A stretch of 64,000 bases of DNA, taken from NCBI GenBank assembly GCA_041319085.1, contig CP101033.1, forward strand, positions 956,501 to 1,020,500, written 5' to 3'. The stretch is from Aeromonas veronii. Its GTDB lineage: Bacteria > Pseudomonadota > Gammaproteobacteria > Enterobacterales > Aeromonadaceae. The notes beneath the pieces were generated by a model. That model worked only from the letters and a program-made list of their open reading frames with translations, did no database searches and was not told the origin of the DNA. Within the stretch, counting starts at the first letter, position 1. Every line of letters begins with the position of its first letter. The position numbers and the translations under genes were made by a program. Shown here one piece after another: positions 11,285 to 20,491 of this stretch.

Positions 11285-11412
11285 CCCCAGTCAGTTGTGT
11301 GGTGCCATAGCCATTGGTTATGGAATCTATTCATAACTTTCACTACTGGCATAATGGCTCAGCCCGTACCCTGAATGCAGGTCATCATATCGAGCATATA
11401 AAGAGGAAATGC

Positions 11413-12021
11413 ATGGAACTGACGAGTTGGCTGGCACTGGCCGCAATCTGCGTGATGGGCGCCATCAGCCCGGGGCCGAGTCTGGCGCTGATCATCCGCA
11501 ACACGGTGCAGGGCGGGCAAGGGCACGGCGTCGCCACGGCGCTTGGCCACGGCCTCGGGGTTGGTATCTATGCGCTGGTCACCGCGCTTGGCCTCTCGAT
11601 CCTGATCACCCAGACCCCTATCCTGTTTGATCTGATCCGCTACGGCGGCGCTGCGTTTCTTGCCTGGCTTGGGGTGAAAGCCCTGCTGGCAAAACCAGCC
11701 AGTGGTGACGCGAGTGAAGAAGTTCACCAGCTGCGTGGTCGGCAAGGGGCCTTTGAAGGTTTTATGGTGGCCTTCCTTAACCCCCAGCTGGCGGTTTTCT
11801 TCATCGCTCTGTTCAGCCAGTTTGTGCGGGCCGATACCGGTTGGAGCGAAGGGGGCATCATGATGCTCACCGCGGGCGGGATCGATGCCGTCTGGTACGT
11901 GCTGGTGGCGCTGGTGCTCTCGCGCGGGCCTGTGCTGGCGTGGCTTAAAGCCAAATCCTTTGTCATCGATAAGGTGAGCGGCTTGGTGCTGCTGGGACTG
12001 GCACTCAAGGTGGTTATCTAA
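11413..12021 (+). CDS. LysE/RhtB family amino-acid exporter
   Basis: 202-residue inner-membrane protein of the LysE family, usual length about 205. The N-terminal hallmark GAISPGPSLALIIRNTVQGG, followed by GVATALGHGLGVG, marks TM1 and the loop after it. About six hydrophobic segments can be seen. Members export lysine, homoserine, threonine or related compounds; the substrate here cannot be told from sequence. I start at ATG 11413 (MELTSWLALAA) with AAGAGGA upstream. An in-frame ATG at 11314 would add an unrelated 33-residue leader. It may be controlled by the upstream LysR gene. Confidence 0.9.
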   Translation: MELTSWLALAAICVMGAISPGPSLALIIRNTVQGGQGHGVATALGHGLGVGIYALVTALGLSILITQTPILFDLIRYGGAAFLAWLGVKALLAKPASGDASEEVHQLRGRQGAFEGFMVAFLNPQLAVFFIALFSQFVRADTGWSEGGIMMLTAGGIDAVWYVLVALVLSRGPVLAWLKAKSFVIDKVSGLVLLGLALKVVI

Positions 12022-12118
12022 TCCTGCATTTTGCGGATACCTTAAGCGGGATCAAGGCACGCGGGTGGTGAATGGGCTAGAGTAGCGCCCATTTGCTGTC
12101 TGCCCTGATCCCGAGACC

Positions 12119-13978
12119 ATGCACCAGAACAAGCACCCGTTAAGCCACAACAACCGGTTGGAGCTGCTGGCTCCGGCCAAGAACCTCGCCTACGGCATCG
12201 AAGCCATCAACCATGGCGCCGATGCCGTTTACATCGGCGGCCCTGCCTTTGGCGCCCGCAGCGCGGCGGGCAACACCATCGAAGATATCGAAGCGCTGGC
12301 GCGCCACGCCCATCGCTTCGGTGCCCAGGTCTTTGTAGCCTTCAACACCTTGCTGCACGATCATGAGCTGGAACAGGCCCGGCGCCTGACCCACCAAATA
12401 TATGAAGCGGGAGCAGATGCGCTCATCGTCCAAGATATGGGGCTGCTGGCGCTCGATCTGCCACCCATCGCCCTTCATGCCAGTACCCAGACTGACAACC
12501 GCACCCCGGAGAAGGTGAAGTTTCTGCAGGATGTGGGCTTCTCTCAGGTGGTGCTGGCGCGCGAACTGTCGCTGGCGCAGATCCGCGAGATCAGTGCGGC
12601 GACCAATGTGCAGCTGGAGTTTTTTATCCACGGTGCGCTCTGCGTCTCCTACAGCGGCCAGTGCAACATCAGCCATGCCCGTACCGGCCGCAGTGCCAAC
12701 CGCGGTGAGTGTGCCCAGCTCTGCCGTCTGCCTTGCTCGCTGCAAAAGCCGGATGGCGAAGTGCTGGTGGCCGACAGCCACCTGTTGTCCCTCAAGGATA
12801 TGGATCAGACCGACAACCTGGAGGCGTTGATCGAGGCGGGGATCCGCTCCTTCAAGATTGAAGGGCGTCTCAAGGGGCTCGACTACGTCAAAAACGTCAC
12901 CGCCTGGTATCGGCAGAAGCTGGACGCCATTCTGGATAGCCGCTCCGATCTGGTGGCTGCCTCTGCGGGTCGTTGCAGCTACGGCTTCACGCCTGACCCC
13001 AAGAAGAGCTTCAACCGTGGCAGCACCGACTACTTCCTCCATGGCCGCCAGCAGGGGATCGACTCCACCAAGAGCCCAAAATATGTGGGCGAGCCGCTGG
13101 GGCGTGTTACCAAGGTGACCCGTGACGGCATCGAGATTGATGGCAAACAGGTCACCCTCAACAACGGCGACGGTCTGGGCTTCTTCAAGCCGAATAACGA
13201 GCTGGTGGGGATGCGCCTCAACAAAGTCGAAGGTAAGCAGTTACTCCTGTCAGAACGCATGCCGGGGCTGAAGGTGGGGACAGAAATCTACCGCAACCAC
13301 GATCAGGCGTTCAGCAAGATGCTGGAGAAGGCGAGCGCGGATCGCCGTATCCGGGTCGATATGGTGCTGGCAGAGTGCGATGAGGGCGTGAGCCTCACGC
13401 TCACCGACGAGCAGGGTATCAGCGCCGCGGTGACGCTGTCTTGCGACAAACAGCCTGCCGACAATCCGGAGCGGGCGCTGCAACAGGCGCGTGACCAGCT
13501 CGGCAAACTCGGCAATACCCTGTTTGTGGCGCGCAAGATTGAGTTGGCATTCACTCACCCGCTATTTATCGCCGCATCACAGCTCAACGGCTTGCGCCGG
13601 GATGGTATCGCCGCGCTGGAGGCCGCACGCGTGGCCAGCTACCAGCGCCCCGAGCGACGCATTGCCCTGCGGGATATCAACTATCCCCAGCACCGTCTCT
13701 CCTACCTTGGCAATGTGCTGAACAGCGCGGCCGAGCAGTTCTTCCGCGAACACGGGGTGGAGCAGATTGCTCCCGCCTATGAGGCGAACAAGGAGGAGCG
13801 GGAAGTGGTGCTGATGATCACCAAACACTGCATCCGCTATAGCCAGAACCTCTGCCCGAACGAGGTGCCAGGTCTCAAGGCCGAGCCGCTGGAACTCAAG
13901 ATGGGTAAAGACACCTTCCGCCTGCGCTTTGACTGCAACCGCTGCGAAATGCATGTGATGGGCAGCCTGAAACGCTGA
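12119..13978 (+). CDS. rlhA: 23S rRNA C2501 hydroxylase RlhA (U32 peptidase-like)
   Basis: 619-residue member of the U32 family that matches E. coli RlhA (YdcP, 653 aa), which makes 5-hydroxycytidine at 23S rRNA position 2501 together with prephenate-dependent functions. Family landmarks are ELLAPAKN, GADAVYIGGPAFGAR, LHASTQTDNRT, the Cys-rich segment CVSYSGQC...ECAQLCRLPC and, at the C-terminus, TKHCIRYSQNLCP and DCNRCEMHV. The central DUF3656 region is present, which separates it from the shorter TrhP (YegQ, about 450 aa). The C-terminus is about 30 residues shorter than in E. coli. It is a single gene ended by its own terminator. Confidence 0.88.
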   Translation: MHQNKHPLSHNNRLELLAPAKNLAYGIEAINHGADAVYIGGPAFGARSAAGNTIEDIEALARHAHRFGAQVFVAFNTLLHDHELEQARRLTHQIYEAGADALIVQDMGLLALDLPPIALHASTQTDNRTPEKVKFLQDVGFSQVVLARELSLAQIREISAATNVQLEFFIHGALCVSYSGQCNISHARTGRSANRGECAQLCRLPCSLQKPDGEVLVADSHLLSLKDMDQTDNLEALIEAGIRSFKIEGRLKGLDYVKNVTAWYRQKLDAILDSRSDLVAASAGRCSYGFTPDPKKSFNRGSTDYFLHGRQQGIDSTKSPKYVGEPLGRVTKVTRDGIEIDGKQVTLNNGDGLGFFKPNNELVGMRLNKVEGKQLLLSERMPGLKVGTEIYRNHDQAFSKMLEKASADRRIRVDMVLAECDEGVSLTLTDEQGISAAVTLSCDKQPADNPERALQQARDQLGKLGNTLFVARKIELAFTHPLFIAASQLNGLRRDGIAALEAARVASYQRPERRIALRDINYPQHRLSYLGNVLNSAAEQFFREHGVEQIAPAYEANKEEREVVLMITKHCIRYSQNLCPNEVPGLKAEPLELKMGKDTFRLRFDCNRCEMHVMGSLKR

Positions 13979-13985
13979 TCCATGA

Positions 13986-14018
13986 GCCCCTTTCTCCATC
14001 CGGAAAGGGGCAATTTTT
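13986..14018 (+). terminator. Rho-independent terminator after rlhA
   Basis: 9-bp stem GCCCCTTTC / GAAAGGGGC, 8-base loop, then AATTTTTA. It lies between the convergent rlhA and ogt-like genes. Confidence 0.85.
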
Positions 14019-14044
14019 ATCGCAGGTTCTCTGCCTACCCTCCT

Positions 14045-14518
14045 TTAATTGTCCCTCTCCAGCGCCAGCAGCGTTTTTTTAATCTCCAATCCCCCCGCAT
14101 AGCCGGTCAGGTTGCCGTTTTGGCCGATCACCCGATGGCAGGGGACGATGATCGAGAGCGGATTGCGGCCATTCGCCGCGCCCACTGCCCGCACCGCATC
14201 GGGTTTGCCGATGGTGCGAGCGATATCGCTGTAGCTGCGGGTTTCGCCGTAGGGGATTTCGCACAGCGCTTGCCACACCGCCTGCTGAAAGTCGGTGCCA
14301 CGGGCGGCAAGGGGCAGGGAGAAGCGCTGCAAGCGACCGGCAAAATAGGCGTCAAATTCGGCGAGGAAGGGGGCCAGAGTCTCGTGATCTTGCTGCCAGC
14401 CACTCATATCGGGCAGTGCCCGCAGGCCCGCCACAAAGTCCACGTGCACCAGACCGGATTCATTGATGGCGACCAGCAGATCGCCGCAGCGGGTCGGCAG
14501 GATATCGTAGCGGATCAT
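14045..14518 (-). CDS. ogt: Methylated-DNA--protein-cysteine methyltransferase
   Basis: 157-residue O6-alkylguanine-DNA alkyltransferase. It takes the alkyl group from O6-alkylguanine or O4-alkylthymine onto its own cysteine in a suicide reaction. The acceptor is Cys127 in IVPCHRVIG, preceded by the HTH with GETRSYSDIARTIGKP and AVGAANGRNP. Its start codon overlaps the stop of the upstream Ada/AlkA fusion (ATGA), so the two form a translationally coupled repair operon. It lacks an Ada N-domain, which is instead on the upstream gene. The choice of the symbol ogt rather than ada/mgmt is by size and domain content. Confidence 0.93.
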   Translation of the reverse strand: MIRYDILPTRCGDLLVAINESGLVHVDFVAGLRALPDMSGWQQDHETLAPFLAEFDAYFAGRLQRFSLPLAARGTDFQQAVWQALCEIPYGETRSYSDIARTIGKPDAVRAVGAANGRNPLSIIVPCHRVIGQNGNLTGYAGGLEIKKTLLALERDN

Positions 14519-16068
14519 GGGGTTATCTCCTGTTGTTGGCTATCCTGCTGGTTTTCGTTGCCAGTGGCACGGAGTAGCAAATCGGGCGCTTCACTCATGG
14601 CATGCCACAGCCAGCTGGCCGCATAGCTGCGCCACGGCTGCCATGCTGCGCTTTGCGCCAACACCTCTTTTACCGGCAGTTTGCTGCCGCCGCCGAGTGC
14701 CTTTTGCAGCACCAGATCGGAAGCGGGGAAAGTATCGGTATCCATCCCGCAGCGCAGCCGCCAGTAAGAGACCGTCCAGGGGCCTATGCCCGGTAGTGCC
14801 AGCAACTGCTCATCACTGGCTGTCGTGAGGGTCAGCTCACCGCTGGCCAGTGCCTGCGCCACTCCCCGCAGGGTACGAATACGGCTGCCGGGCATGCCGA
14901 TGCCGTCGAGATCGAGTTCGCACAACAGGGCGGGGGTCGGTAGTTGCGCCACCCCGAATTGCGCCTCGGTGCGGGCTACCAGTCTCCCCAGTATGGTGAT
15001 GGCCCCCTTGACCGAGACCTGCTGGCCGACGATGGCGCGCAGCATCACCTCGTACTCATCCCAGCCCCCCGGCAGCCGTACGCCCGGCCAGCGCGTCTGC
15101 AAACGCGCGAGCAGCGGATCCTGACCGAGCAGATCTCCAATCCGCTGCATATCGGCATCGAGATCCCACATCCTGCGCACCCGATAGAGCAGATCGGGCA
15201 GCGCCGCGAGCGGCAGATCATGGACGGTGAGCTGCAGGCTATGCCCCTTGCCCTGCGCGATACGCACCAACGCGACCTGATCGCCGACCCGGTAGCGCCG
15301 CTCATACACCTCGCCATCTACCCGCTCCAGCCCAGGGATCGCCCGCAGCCGGTAGAACGCCAGCATGGCCGCCACGTCATACGGGGGGCGGTAGGGCAGT
15401 TGCAGCGTCAGGGTTGCGCCGCGTGGCTGCGCGCTCATTTGTTCTGGCGCGTCAGCGTGCTGCTCCTGCTGGCGCAGGGTGCGCGGGGCCAGTCCGTAGG
15501 CGTTCAGCCAGGCGTCGTTGAAGCGGCGGATGCTGGCAAAACCGGCGGCAAACGCGATGTCGGTAATGGACAGCCCGGTTTCGGTCAGCAGTCGTTTCGC
15601 GAGCAACAGGCGGCGCGTCTGCTCCACCTGTTTTGGCGAGGCGCCGAGGTGCTGCTCGAATTGGCGGCGCAGGGTACGTTCGCTGATCCCGGCCTCAGCG
15701 GCCAGTTTGGCGAGCGTGCCGTCAGCCAGCTCGCCACGATCGATGCGCGCCAGCAGACGTGCCAGTTCAACCGGCAGATCGCCACGGGCGGCGGGGGCCA
15801 GCTCAGGGCGGCAGCGCAGGCAGGGCCGCAGCCCATACTGCTCGGCAGCTGCGGCGCTTTGGAAGTAGCGTACATTGTGCTCGTGCGGTGGCCGTGCCGG
15901 GCAGACCGGCCGGCAGTAGATGCCGGTCGAGAGTACGCCGGTAAAAAAACGGCCATCAAAGCGAGCGTCGCGGGCGAGCCGTGCGGCGTGGCACTGCTCG
16001 GCGCTGAGCGGGAGGCCTGATTCAGCCTCTGTAGCTGGCGGCATCGTCATGGCGTGATCTGTTGGCAT
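14515..16068 (-). CDS. Ada-type regulator fused to AlkA 3-methyladenine DNA glycosylase
   Basis: 517-residue fusion. The N-terminal Ada zinc domain has Cys52, Cys56, Cys83 and Cys86 (YCRPVCPA and RPCLRCRPE), equivalent to E. coli Ada Cys38/42/69/72, of which Cys38 accepts methyl from phosphotriesters. An AraC-type HTH follows (about 100-190, with RTLRRQFEQHLGASPKQ). Next are an AlkA_N domain (about 210-320) and an HhH-GPD glycosylase domain with LPGIGPWTVSYWRLR and the catalytic Asp in FPASDLVLQ. It should sense alkylation damage, activate transcription and excise alkylated bases. I start at ATG 16068, which has AAGGAG upstream; a longer in-frame ORF to 16257 is not homologous. It is coupled to ogt downstream. 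Confidence 0.93.
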   Translation of the reverse strand: MPTDHAMTMPPATEAESGLPLSAEQCHAARLARDARFDGRFFTGVLSTGIYCRPVCPARPPHEHNVRYFQSAAAAEQYGLRPCLRCRPELAPAARGDLPVELARLLARIDRGELADGTLAKLAAEAGISERTLRRQFEQHLGASPKQVEQTRRLLLAKRLLTETGLSITDIAFAAGFASIRRFNDAWLNAYGLAPRTLRQQEQHADAPEQMSAQPRGATLTLQLPYRPPYDVAAMLAFYRLRAIPGLERVDGEVYERRYRVGDQVALVRIAQGKGHSLQLTVHDLPLAALPDLLYRVRRMWDLDADMQRIGDLLGQDPLLARLQTRWPGVRLPGGWDEYEVMLRAIVGQQVSVKGAITILGRLVARTEAQFGVAQLPTPALLCELDLDGIGMPGSRIRTLRGVAQALASGELTLTTASDEQLLALPGIGPWTVSYWRLRCGMDTDTFPASDLVLQKALGGGSKLPVKEVLAQSAAWQPWRSYAASWLWHAMSEAPDLLLRATGNENQQDSQQQEITP

Positions 16069-16277
16069 CGGTGGCTCCTTGCGCCGAAAACGGGGCGGGC
16101 GCTGCGGCCCGGATGAGTGAGAGACTAAGCAGGATCGAGAGGGATGACTAGCCAGAAACGGACAGTCATTGAAATAAAGCCGAAGCCGTGTGCGTGACCC
16201 GGGGGCATGAAAAACAGATCGGTTTGGCAAGGCAAGTGTGCGAATCTGGGGTGACAACCCCCAAGGAGGAGATTGCC

Positions 16278-16679
16278 ATGCCAGGACCCGCTCGTGCCGG
16301 TGCCCTGATCTATGCCAAGGATCCGGGCCTGCTGACCCTGTTTTACCGTACGCTGCTGCAGATGGTGGTCTGCAGTCAGGATGAGCAGCTGGTGGTGCTG
16401 GAAAACAGTGATATCCAGCTGTTGATCCACGCCATTCCAGAGCCCTATGCTGGGCAAGTCGTTATCAAGAGGCCGCCGGCGCTGCGGGAAGAGGGGGCTA
16501 TCAAGCTGTTCTTCACCGTTTCCAGTCTCGCCTGGGCAGAAGCGAAAGCGGCGGATCTCGGTGGCGGCCTGCTGCCACAGCAGTGGACAGGACCCGGCTT
16601 TGTGGTGCGCAACGCCTTCGACCCTGAGGGCAATATCCTGCAACTGCGCGAGTTGCTGGGTTCCCCTGATCCCCTCTGA
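16278..16679 (+). CDS. VOC (glyoxalase/bleomycin-resistance-like) family protein
   Basis: 133-residue single-domain protein with the VOC fold pattern: an N-terminal strand ALIYAKDPGLLTLFYRTLL, and a C-terminal GPGFVVRNAFDPEGNILQLREL ending in the usual metal-ligand-type Glu of the fold. I start at ATG 16278 because AAGGAGGA lies just before it. It is divergent from the Ada/AlkA gene. The substrate cannot be told; VOC members range from glyoxalases to dioxygenases and antibiotic-binding proteins. Confidence 0.85.
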   Translation: MPGPARAGALIYAKDPGLLTLFYRTLLQMVVCSQDEQLVVLENSDIQLLIHAIPEPYAGQVVIKRPPALREEGAIKLFFTVSSLAWAEAKAADLGGGLLPQQWTGPGFVVRNAFDPEGNILQLRELLGSPDPL

Positions 16680-16751
16680 ATCAATCTGTTAGCCACATTA
16701 TGGTGAGGGCGTGCTGTGGCATAAACCGCCATAAAAATGAACCACCATAAA

Positions 16752-16790
16752 AACGGGGCCCTGTAGTGGTCAACTATAAAGGGCCCCGTT
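16752..16790 (-). terminator. Terminator of the M32 carboxypeptidase gene
   Basis: 10-bp stem AACGGGGCCC / GGGCCCCGTT. Read on the minus strand it is followed by TTTTTATGG, 24 bases after the carboxypeptidase stop. It also faces the convergent VOC gene. Confidence 0.8.
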
Positions 16791-16813
16791 CTGCAGTTAG
16801 TTTGCTGCACGCA

Positions 16814-18292
16814 TCACTTCAGATAACGCTGTTCCAGATGCTGGCGCAGCCAGTGCGGATTGAGCGCTTCACCGGTGGCGCGGCGCACCAGCTCGTCGGT
16901 GCTGTGCTGGCTCCCCTGTGACCAGATGTTGCGACCGAGCCAGTCGAAGATCTCCGGCAGACGGCCCGCTGCGATCACCTCACCCATGCTGCCCAGCTCT
17001 TTCTCGAGTGCAAAACGCAGCTGGGCGGCATACATGGCGCCCAGGGTGTAGCTCGGGAAGTAGCCGAACGAGCCGCCGGTCCAGTGAATATCCTGCATGC
17101 AGCCATTGCGGTCGTTGCCCCGGGTGGAGAGCCCCAGCCACTGCTGCATCTTGGCATCCCACAGCTCGGGGATGTCGGCCACCTCGATCTTCCCCTCCAC
17201 CAGATCGCGCTCCAGCTCGTAGCGCAGAATGACGTGGGCCGGATAGGTCACCTCGTCCGCATCGACCCGGATAAAGCCCGGCTCGACCCGGCTGTAGAGC
17301 TTGGCCAGATTGTCCGGCGCAAACGCCGCCTGCTCGCCGAAGTGGTGACGAATGCGTGGTGCCAGCAGCGCGAGGAAGGCCGGATGATGGCCCAGCTGCA
17401 TCTCGCAAAACAGGCTCTGGCTCTCGTGGATCGCCATGGAGCGGGCCTCGGCCACCGGCTGACCCAGCAGATGGCGCGGCAGCCCCTGCTCGTAACGGGC
17501 GTGACCGGTTTCGTGCACTATGCCCATCAGGCTGGAGACAAACTCCTGCTCGTTATAGCGGGTAGTGATCCGCACGTCGGTCGGCACGCCGCCACAGAAG
17601 GGGTGGCTGCTCACATCGAGACGGCCGTGGGCAAAGTCAAAGCCGAGCAGTCCCATCACCTCCTGACCGAGCGCCTGCTGGGTGGGGATGGGGAAGGGGC
17701 CTTGCGGCAGCAGCAGGGCATCGCCCTTTTGTTGTTCACTCACGGTCTGGATAAGAGCCGGCAGCCAGCTGGCCAGATCGCCGAAGATCTGATCGAGCCG
17801 TGCGCTGGTCATGCCCGGCTCATAGAGGGCCAGCATGGCGTCGTAGGGGCGCACGTCAAGCGCATCGGCCCGCAGTTGCGCCACGTCACGGGAGAGTTTC
17901 ACCACCTCCTCGAGATTGGGGGCAAAACCGGCCCAGTCGTTTTGCTTGCGCTGGCTGCGCCAGGCGTGCTCGCACTTGCTGCCAGCGAGCGATAGCGCTT
18001 CGACCAGCTCACCGGGCAGCAGGCTGGCATCTTGCCACTGGCGCTTGATCTCGCCGAGGTTGGCCCGTTGCACTTCATCGAGCGGCTCACTCTCGGCCTT
18101 GGCAATCCAGTCGCCCAGCTCGGGAGCGGTGCGCTTCTGGTGGATCAGCAGACCGAGTTCGGCCATCGCTTCGGCGCGAGCATCGTTGCCCCCTTCCGGC
18201 ATCATGGCCGCCTGATCCCAGCCGCAGATGGCGGCGAGGTGGCTAAAGCGGTGGATCTGTTGCTGATGTTGTTCAAGCTTTTGATATGACAT
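16814..18292 (-). CDS. M32 family thermostable carboxypeptidase
   Basis: 492-residue zinc metallocarboxypeptidase of the M32 (Taq carboxypeptidase) family, usual length about 500. The metal site GIVHETGHARYEQG (HEXXH) is near residue 258, and the family motifs HPFCGGVPTDVRITTRYNE and DVRPYDAMLALYEPGM are present. It is cytoplasmic, with no signal peptide, and removes C-terminal residues other than Pro. I start at ATG 18292 (MSYQKLEQHQQ) with AAGGA upstream; the longer ORF adds 17 unrelated residues. It is a single gene with its own terminator. Confidence 0.93.
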   Translation of the reverse strand: MSYQKLEQHQQQIHRFSHLAAICGWDQAAMMPEGGNDARAEAMAELGLLIHQKRTAPELGDWIAKAESEPLDEVQRANLGEIKRQWQDASLLPGELVEALSLAGSKCEHAWRSQRKQNDWAGFAPNLEEVVKLSRDVAQLRADALDVRPYDAMLALYEPGMTSARLDQIFGDLASWLPALIQTVSEQQKGDALLLPQGPFPIPTQQALGQEVMGLLGFDFAHGRLDVSSHPFCGGVPTDVRITTRYNEQEFVSSLMGIVHETGHARYEQGLPRHLLGQPVAEARSMAIHESQSLFCEMQLGHHPAFLALLAPRIRHHFGEQAAFAPDNLAKLYSRVEPGFIRVDADEVTYPAHVILRYELERDLVEGKIEVADIPELWDAKMQQWLGLSTRGNDRNGCMQDIHWTGGSFGYFPSYTLGAMYAAQLRFALEKELGSMGEVIAAGRLPEIFDWLGRNIWSQGSQHSTDELVRRATGEALNPHWLRQHLEQRYLK

Positions 18293-18430
18293 GGGATTGT
18301 CCTTGTTATCGTCCCTGATGGTATACCGCCCCGTACCTGGCATGATCGGGGCCGTTCGATGCTAACACCGCCGCAGCATCGTTGACCACCATCATGCAGG
18401 CGGGCCAAAGGCGTGGGGGCGAGAGGCGGA

Positions 18431-19012
18431 TTAGCCGAGCCGCTTCTGGTGCCGCTCGCGGTTTTCCGCTTTTTTGCGTTCGCTTTTGCGCAGCAGCACA
18501 TAGAGGGCACCGCTGCCGCCGTGGCGACGCTCGGCACTGTGGATCGCCATGACGGCGGGCAGTTGCGGCAACCAGGCGCTCACATAGCTTTTCAGCAGGG
18601 CACGCGGGGTGCTGCGCTCCCCCTTGCCGTGCAGGATAAGCAGGCAGCGGATATCCCGGACTTCACAATCCGCAATGAACTGCACCAGCGTCTGGCGCGC
18701 CTCATTGAGGGTTTTCTGGTGCAAGTCCAGGCTGGCTTGCAGCTCGTATTTGCCGAGCCGCAGCTTCTTGTAGACCCCCTCCTGCACCCCATCACGCTTG
18801 AAGCCGATGATTTCGTGCGGATCGCGCATCTCGATGGCCTCCATGGTGAGGTGGTCGAGGGCGAGTTGCTCGGCGGTGGCAGCCTGACGGCGAGCGAGCT
18901 GCGCCTCGGTCGGGGCGGATTTGGCCGCATGGGGATGGATGTTGTCGCTGCGAATGGGCCGAACGTCGGCCACTTCATTCATAAATAGCGAGAGTTCGTC
19001 GTTATGAGACAC
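18431..19012 (-). CDS. smrA: Smr-domain DNA endonuclease SmrA
   Basis: 193-residue protein matching E. coli SmrA (YdaL, 187 aa). It has the N-terminal LFMNEVADVRPI segment, then an Smr domain (about 105-180) with DLHQKTLNEARQTLVQFI, ILHGKGERS and HGGSGALYVLLRKS. Smr domains bind or nick nucleic acids; the cellular role of SmrA is poorly known. The likely start is GTG 19012 (protein MSHNDELSLF), which has GGGGAG upstream. The in-frame ATG at 19114 would add 34 residues unlike the family. Confidence 0.88.
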   Translation of the reverse strand: MSHNDELSLFMNEVADVRPIRSDNIHPHAAKSAPTEAQLARRQAATAEQLALDHLTMEAIEMRDPHEIIGFKRDGVQEGVYKKLRLGKYELQASLDLHQKTLNEARQTLVQFIADCEVRDIRCLLILHGKGERSTPRALLKSYVSAWLPQLPAVMAIHSAERRHGGSGALYVLLRKSERKKAENRERHQKRLG

Positions 19013-19150
19013 GGCAGGCTCCCCATAAGAAAAAGTGGCGGCCATTATAACGGCCGCAACCGGCACAGAAAACGGGGAAAGGGTCAGGGGATAAGGGGCA
19101 CCCGGCATGGACACTGGTGCAGTCTGGCCCGGGAATCACCGCCGCGAACC

Positions 19151-19190
19151 ATAAAACAGCACAGGCGGTCAGTGTGAACTGCCGCCTGTG
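19151..19190 (-). terminator. Terminator of the small DUF3149 gene
   Basis: Stem CACAGGCGG / CCGCCTGTG with a 13-base loop, followed on the minus strand by CTGTTTTAT. It starts 10 bases past the DUF3149 stop. Confidence 0.75.
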
Positions 19191-19199
19191 GTCAGAGGA

Positions 19200-19379
19200 T
19201 TATTTTCCCTCTTTGGGCTGTTGAGAATGGGGTTGCTGTGAATGAGGCGGTTGCGAGTGCATCACCTTGTAGATGAAGTAGGCCGCGTAAGAGCTGATGA
19301 GCAAGAAGGTGCCGATAATCACCAGCATCGACATCAATCCCACGCTGTTGCCAAACATCAGGTCCAGCCAAAAGTCCAT
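19200..19379 (-). CDS. Small membrane protein, DUF3149 type
   Basis: 59-residue protein beginning MDFWLDLMFGNSVGLM, with one transmembrane helix (about 12-40, SMLVIIGTFLLISSYAAYFIY) and a hydrophilic tail made of HSQQP-type repeats. The start has AGGAG seven bases upstream and the gene ends at a terminator, so it is a complete transcription unit despite its size. The N-terminal motif is that of the DUF3149 family, whose function is unknown. Confidence 0.85.
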   Translation of the reverse strand: MDFWLDLMFGNSVGLMSMLVIIGTFLLISSYAAYFIYKVMHSQPPHSQQPHSQQPKEGK

Positions 19380-19515
19380 TTTATTGCTCCTGTCACCCGG
19401 TTGATGACAGGCATGATAAATACCTCTTTGCCCCGTCCGGGATGATCCCGATCAACTCCCTCTCAGGTTGTTTAATAACCAGCGCGATCTGTGATCGTTC
19501 TCACTGGACTCCTTG

Positions 19516-20403
19516 CTACCGAGCCTGCACAGGGCCCGGTGTGGTGAGCGGGGTAATGCGCCACCCTTGCTGCTCCAGCAACGCCAACAACCCCTGTTCG
19601 CCGTAAAGGTGCAGGGCGCCTACCACGATAAAGCTCTCGTTGGGCAGGGTGGACCATTTTTTCAGCCAGTTATGGTTGCGCTCGGCCAGCAGAGTCTGCT
19701 CCATCCAGCTTTGCAACGGGGGGGGAGCCATCTCCTCCTTGAGCAGATTGATCAGCGTCGCCTCATCCCCCTGCTGCCACGCCTTCATCACGGCGGCGAA
19801 ACCGCTCTCCAGCATCGGCAGCTCATCCAGGGTGCTGGCGAGCATCAGGGTTTGCTTGTCACCCACGCTGGCCAGATAACCGAGCTGCTCCAGCAGGGTT
19901 TCAAAGCCCACTACCGGCTTGCCCTCTTTGGCGGCCCGGGTGGCAAAGTGCTGGTCTATCCCGAGTTCAGTCTTGAAGTCGGAGCGGGCCATGGCGGCCT
20001 GGGTCAGGGTAATGGCGGCAAACCAGGGGCGCAGGGTGGCGAGGGTAACCTCGTCGATGCCATAGCGGGCGCCCGCCATCAGGGTGCGTTGATAGAGCTC
20101 GGCAGGCAGATGATCCTTGAGCTGTTTGCCATCCACCAGCCGGGTGAGGGAGCCGGTCTGTTGCCACTGATCCGGCGTGATGCTGTTCATGTCCACCTCC
20201 ATCACCAGTGCGCGGCTCTGCAGCCAGGCGCGCTCGACCGGCTCGGGCAGAGGATAGAGGGCTGGCTTGCCCGCATGGATAGAGCCCAGCAGCCAGTGTT
20301 GCTGGTTGCCCTTGCTCACCCGATAGAAGGCGGGATCGGCAAAGGCGTGCAGCGGTAACAGCAGGCAGAGCAGGAAGGCAAAGAGGGTGCGATGAAATCT
20401 CAT
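19516..20403 (-). CDS. TraB/GumN family protein, exported
   Basis: 295-residue protein with a signal peptide (RTLFAFLLCLLLPLHAFA, likely cut near residue 22). The TraB/GumN domain follows, with the GSIHAGK motif at about 40-46 and a C-terminal VVGALHLYGEQGLLALL. This domain is related to Tiki-type metalloproteases; bacterial members have no settled function. I start at ATG 20403 because AAGGA precedes it and the signal peptide begins right there. It is divergent from the DUF1904 gene. Confidence 0.85.
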   Translation of the reverse strand: MRFHRTLFAFLLCLLLPLHAFADPAFYRVSKGNQQHWLLGSIHAGKPALYPLPEPVERAWLQSRALVMEVDMNSITPDQWQQTGSLTRLVDGKQLKDHLPAELYQRTLMAGARYGIDEVTLATLRPWFAAITLTQAAMARSDFKTELGIDQHFATRAAKEGKPVVGFETLLEQLGYLASVGDKQTLMLASTLDELPMLESGFAAVMKAWQQGDEATLINLLKEEMAPPPLQSWMEQTLLAERNHNWLKKWSTLPNESFIVVGALHLYGEQGLLALLEQQGWRITPLTTPGPVQAR

Positions 20404-20491
20404 GGGGATCCTTAATATGCGCCGGGTGACTTCTCTTGCTGACAATAACTCCTATGATAAGTCCTCATTTCAGATAACCAAGAGGTTTGCC

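Noticed and set aside
16069..16277. Ada box or other alkylation-response operator before the Ada/AlkA fusion.
   Set aside because: No convincing match to the E. coli Ada box was seen, though the DNA site may differ in this genus.
20431..20458. Promoter TTGCTG...TATGAT between the TraB-like and DUF1904 genes.
   Set aside because: The spacer is only 11 bases, too short for a sigma-70 promoter.
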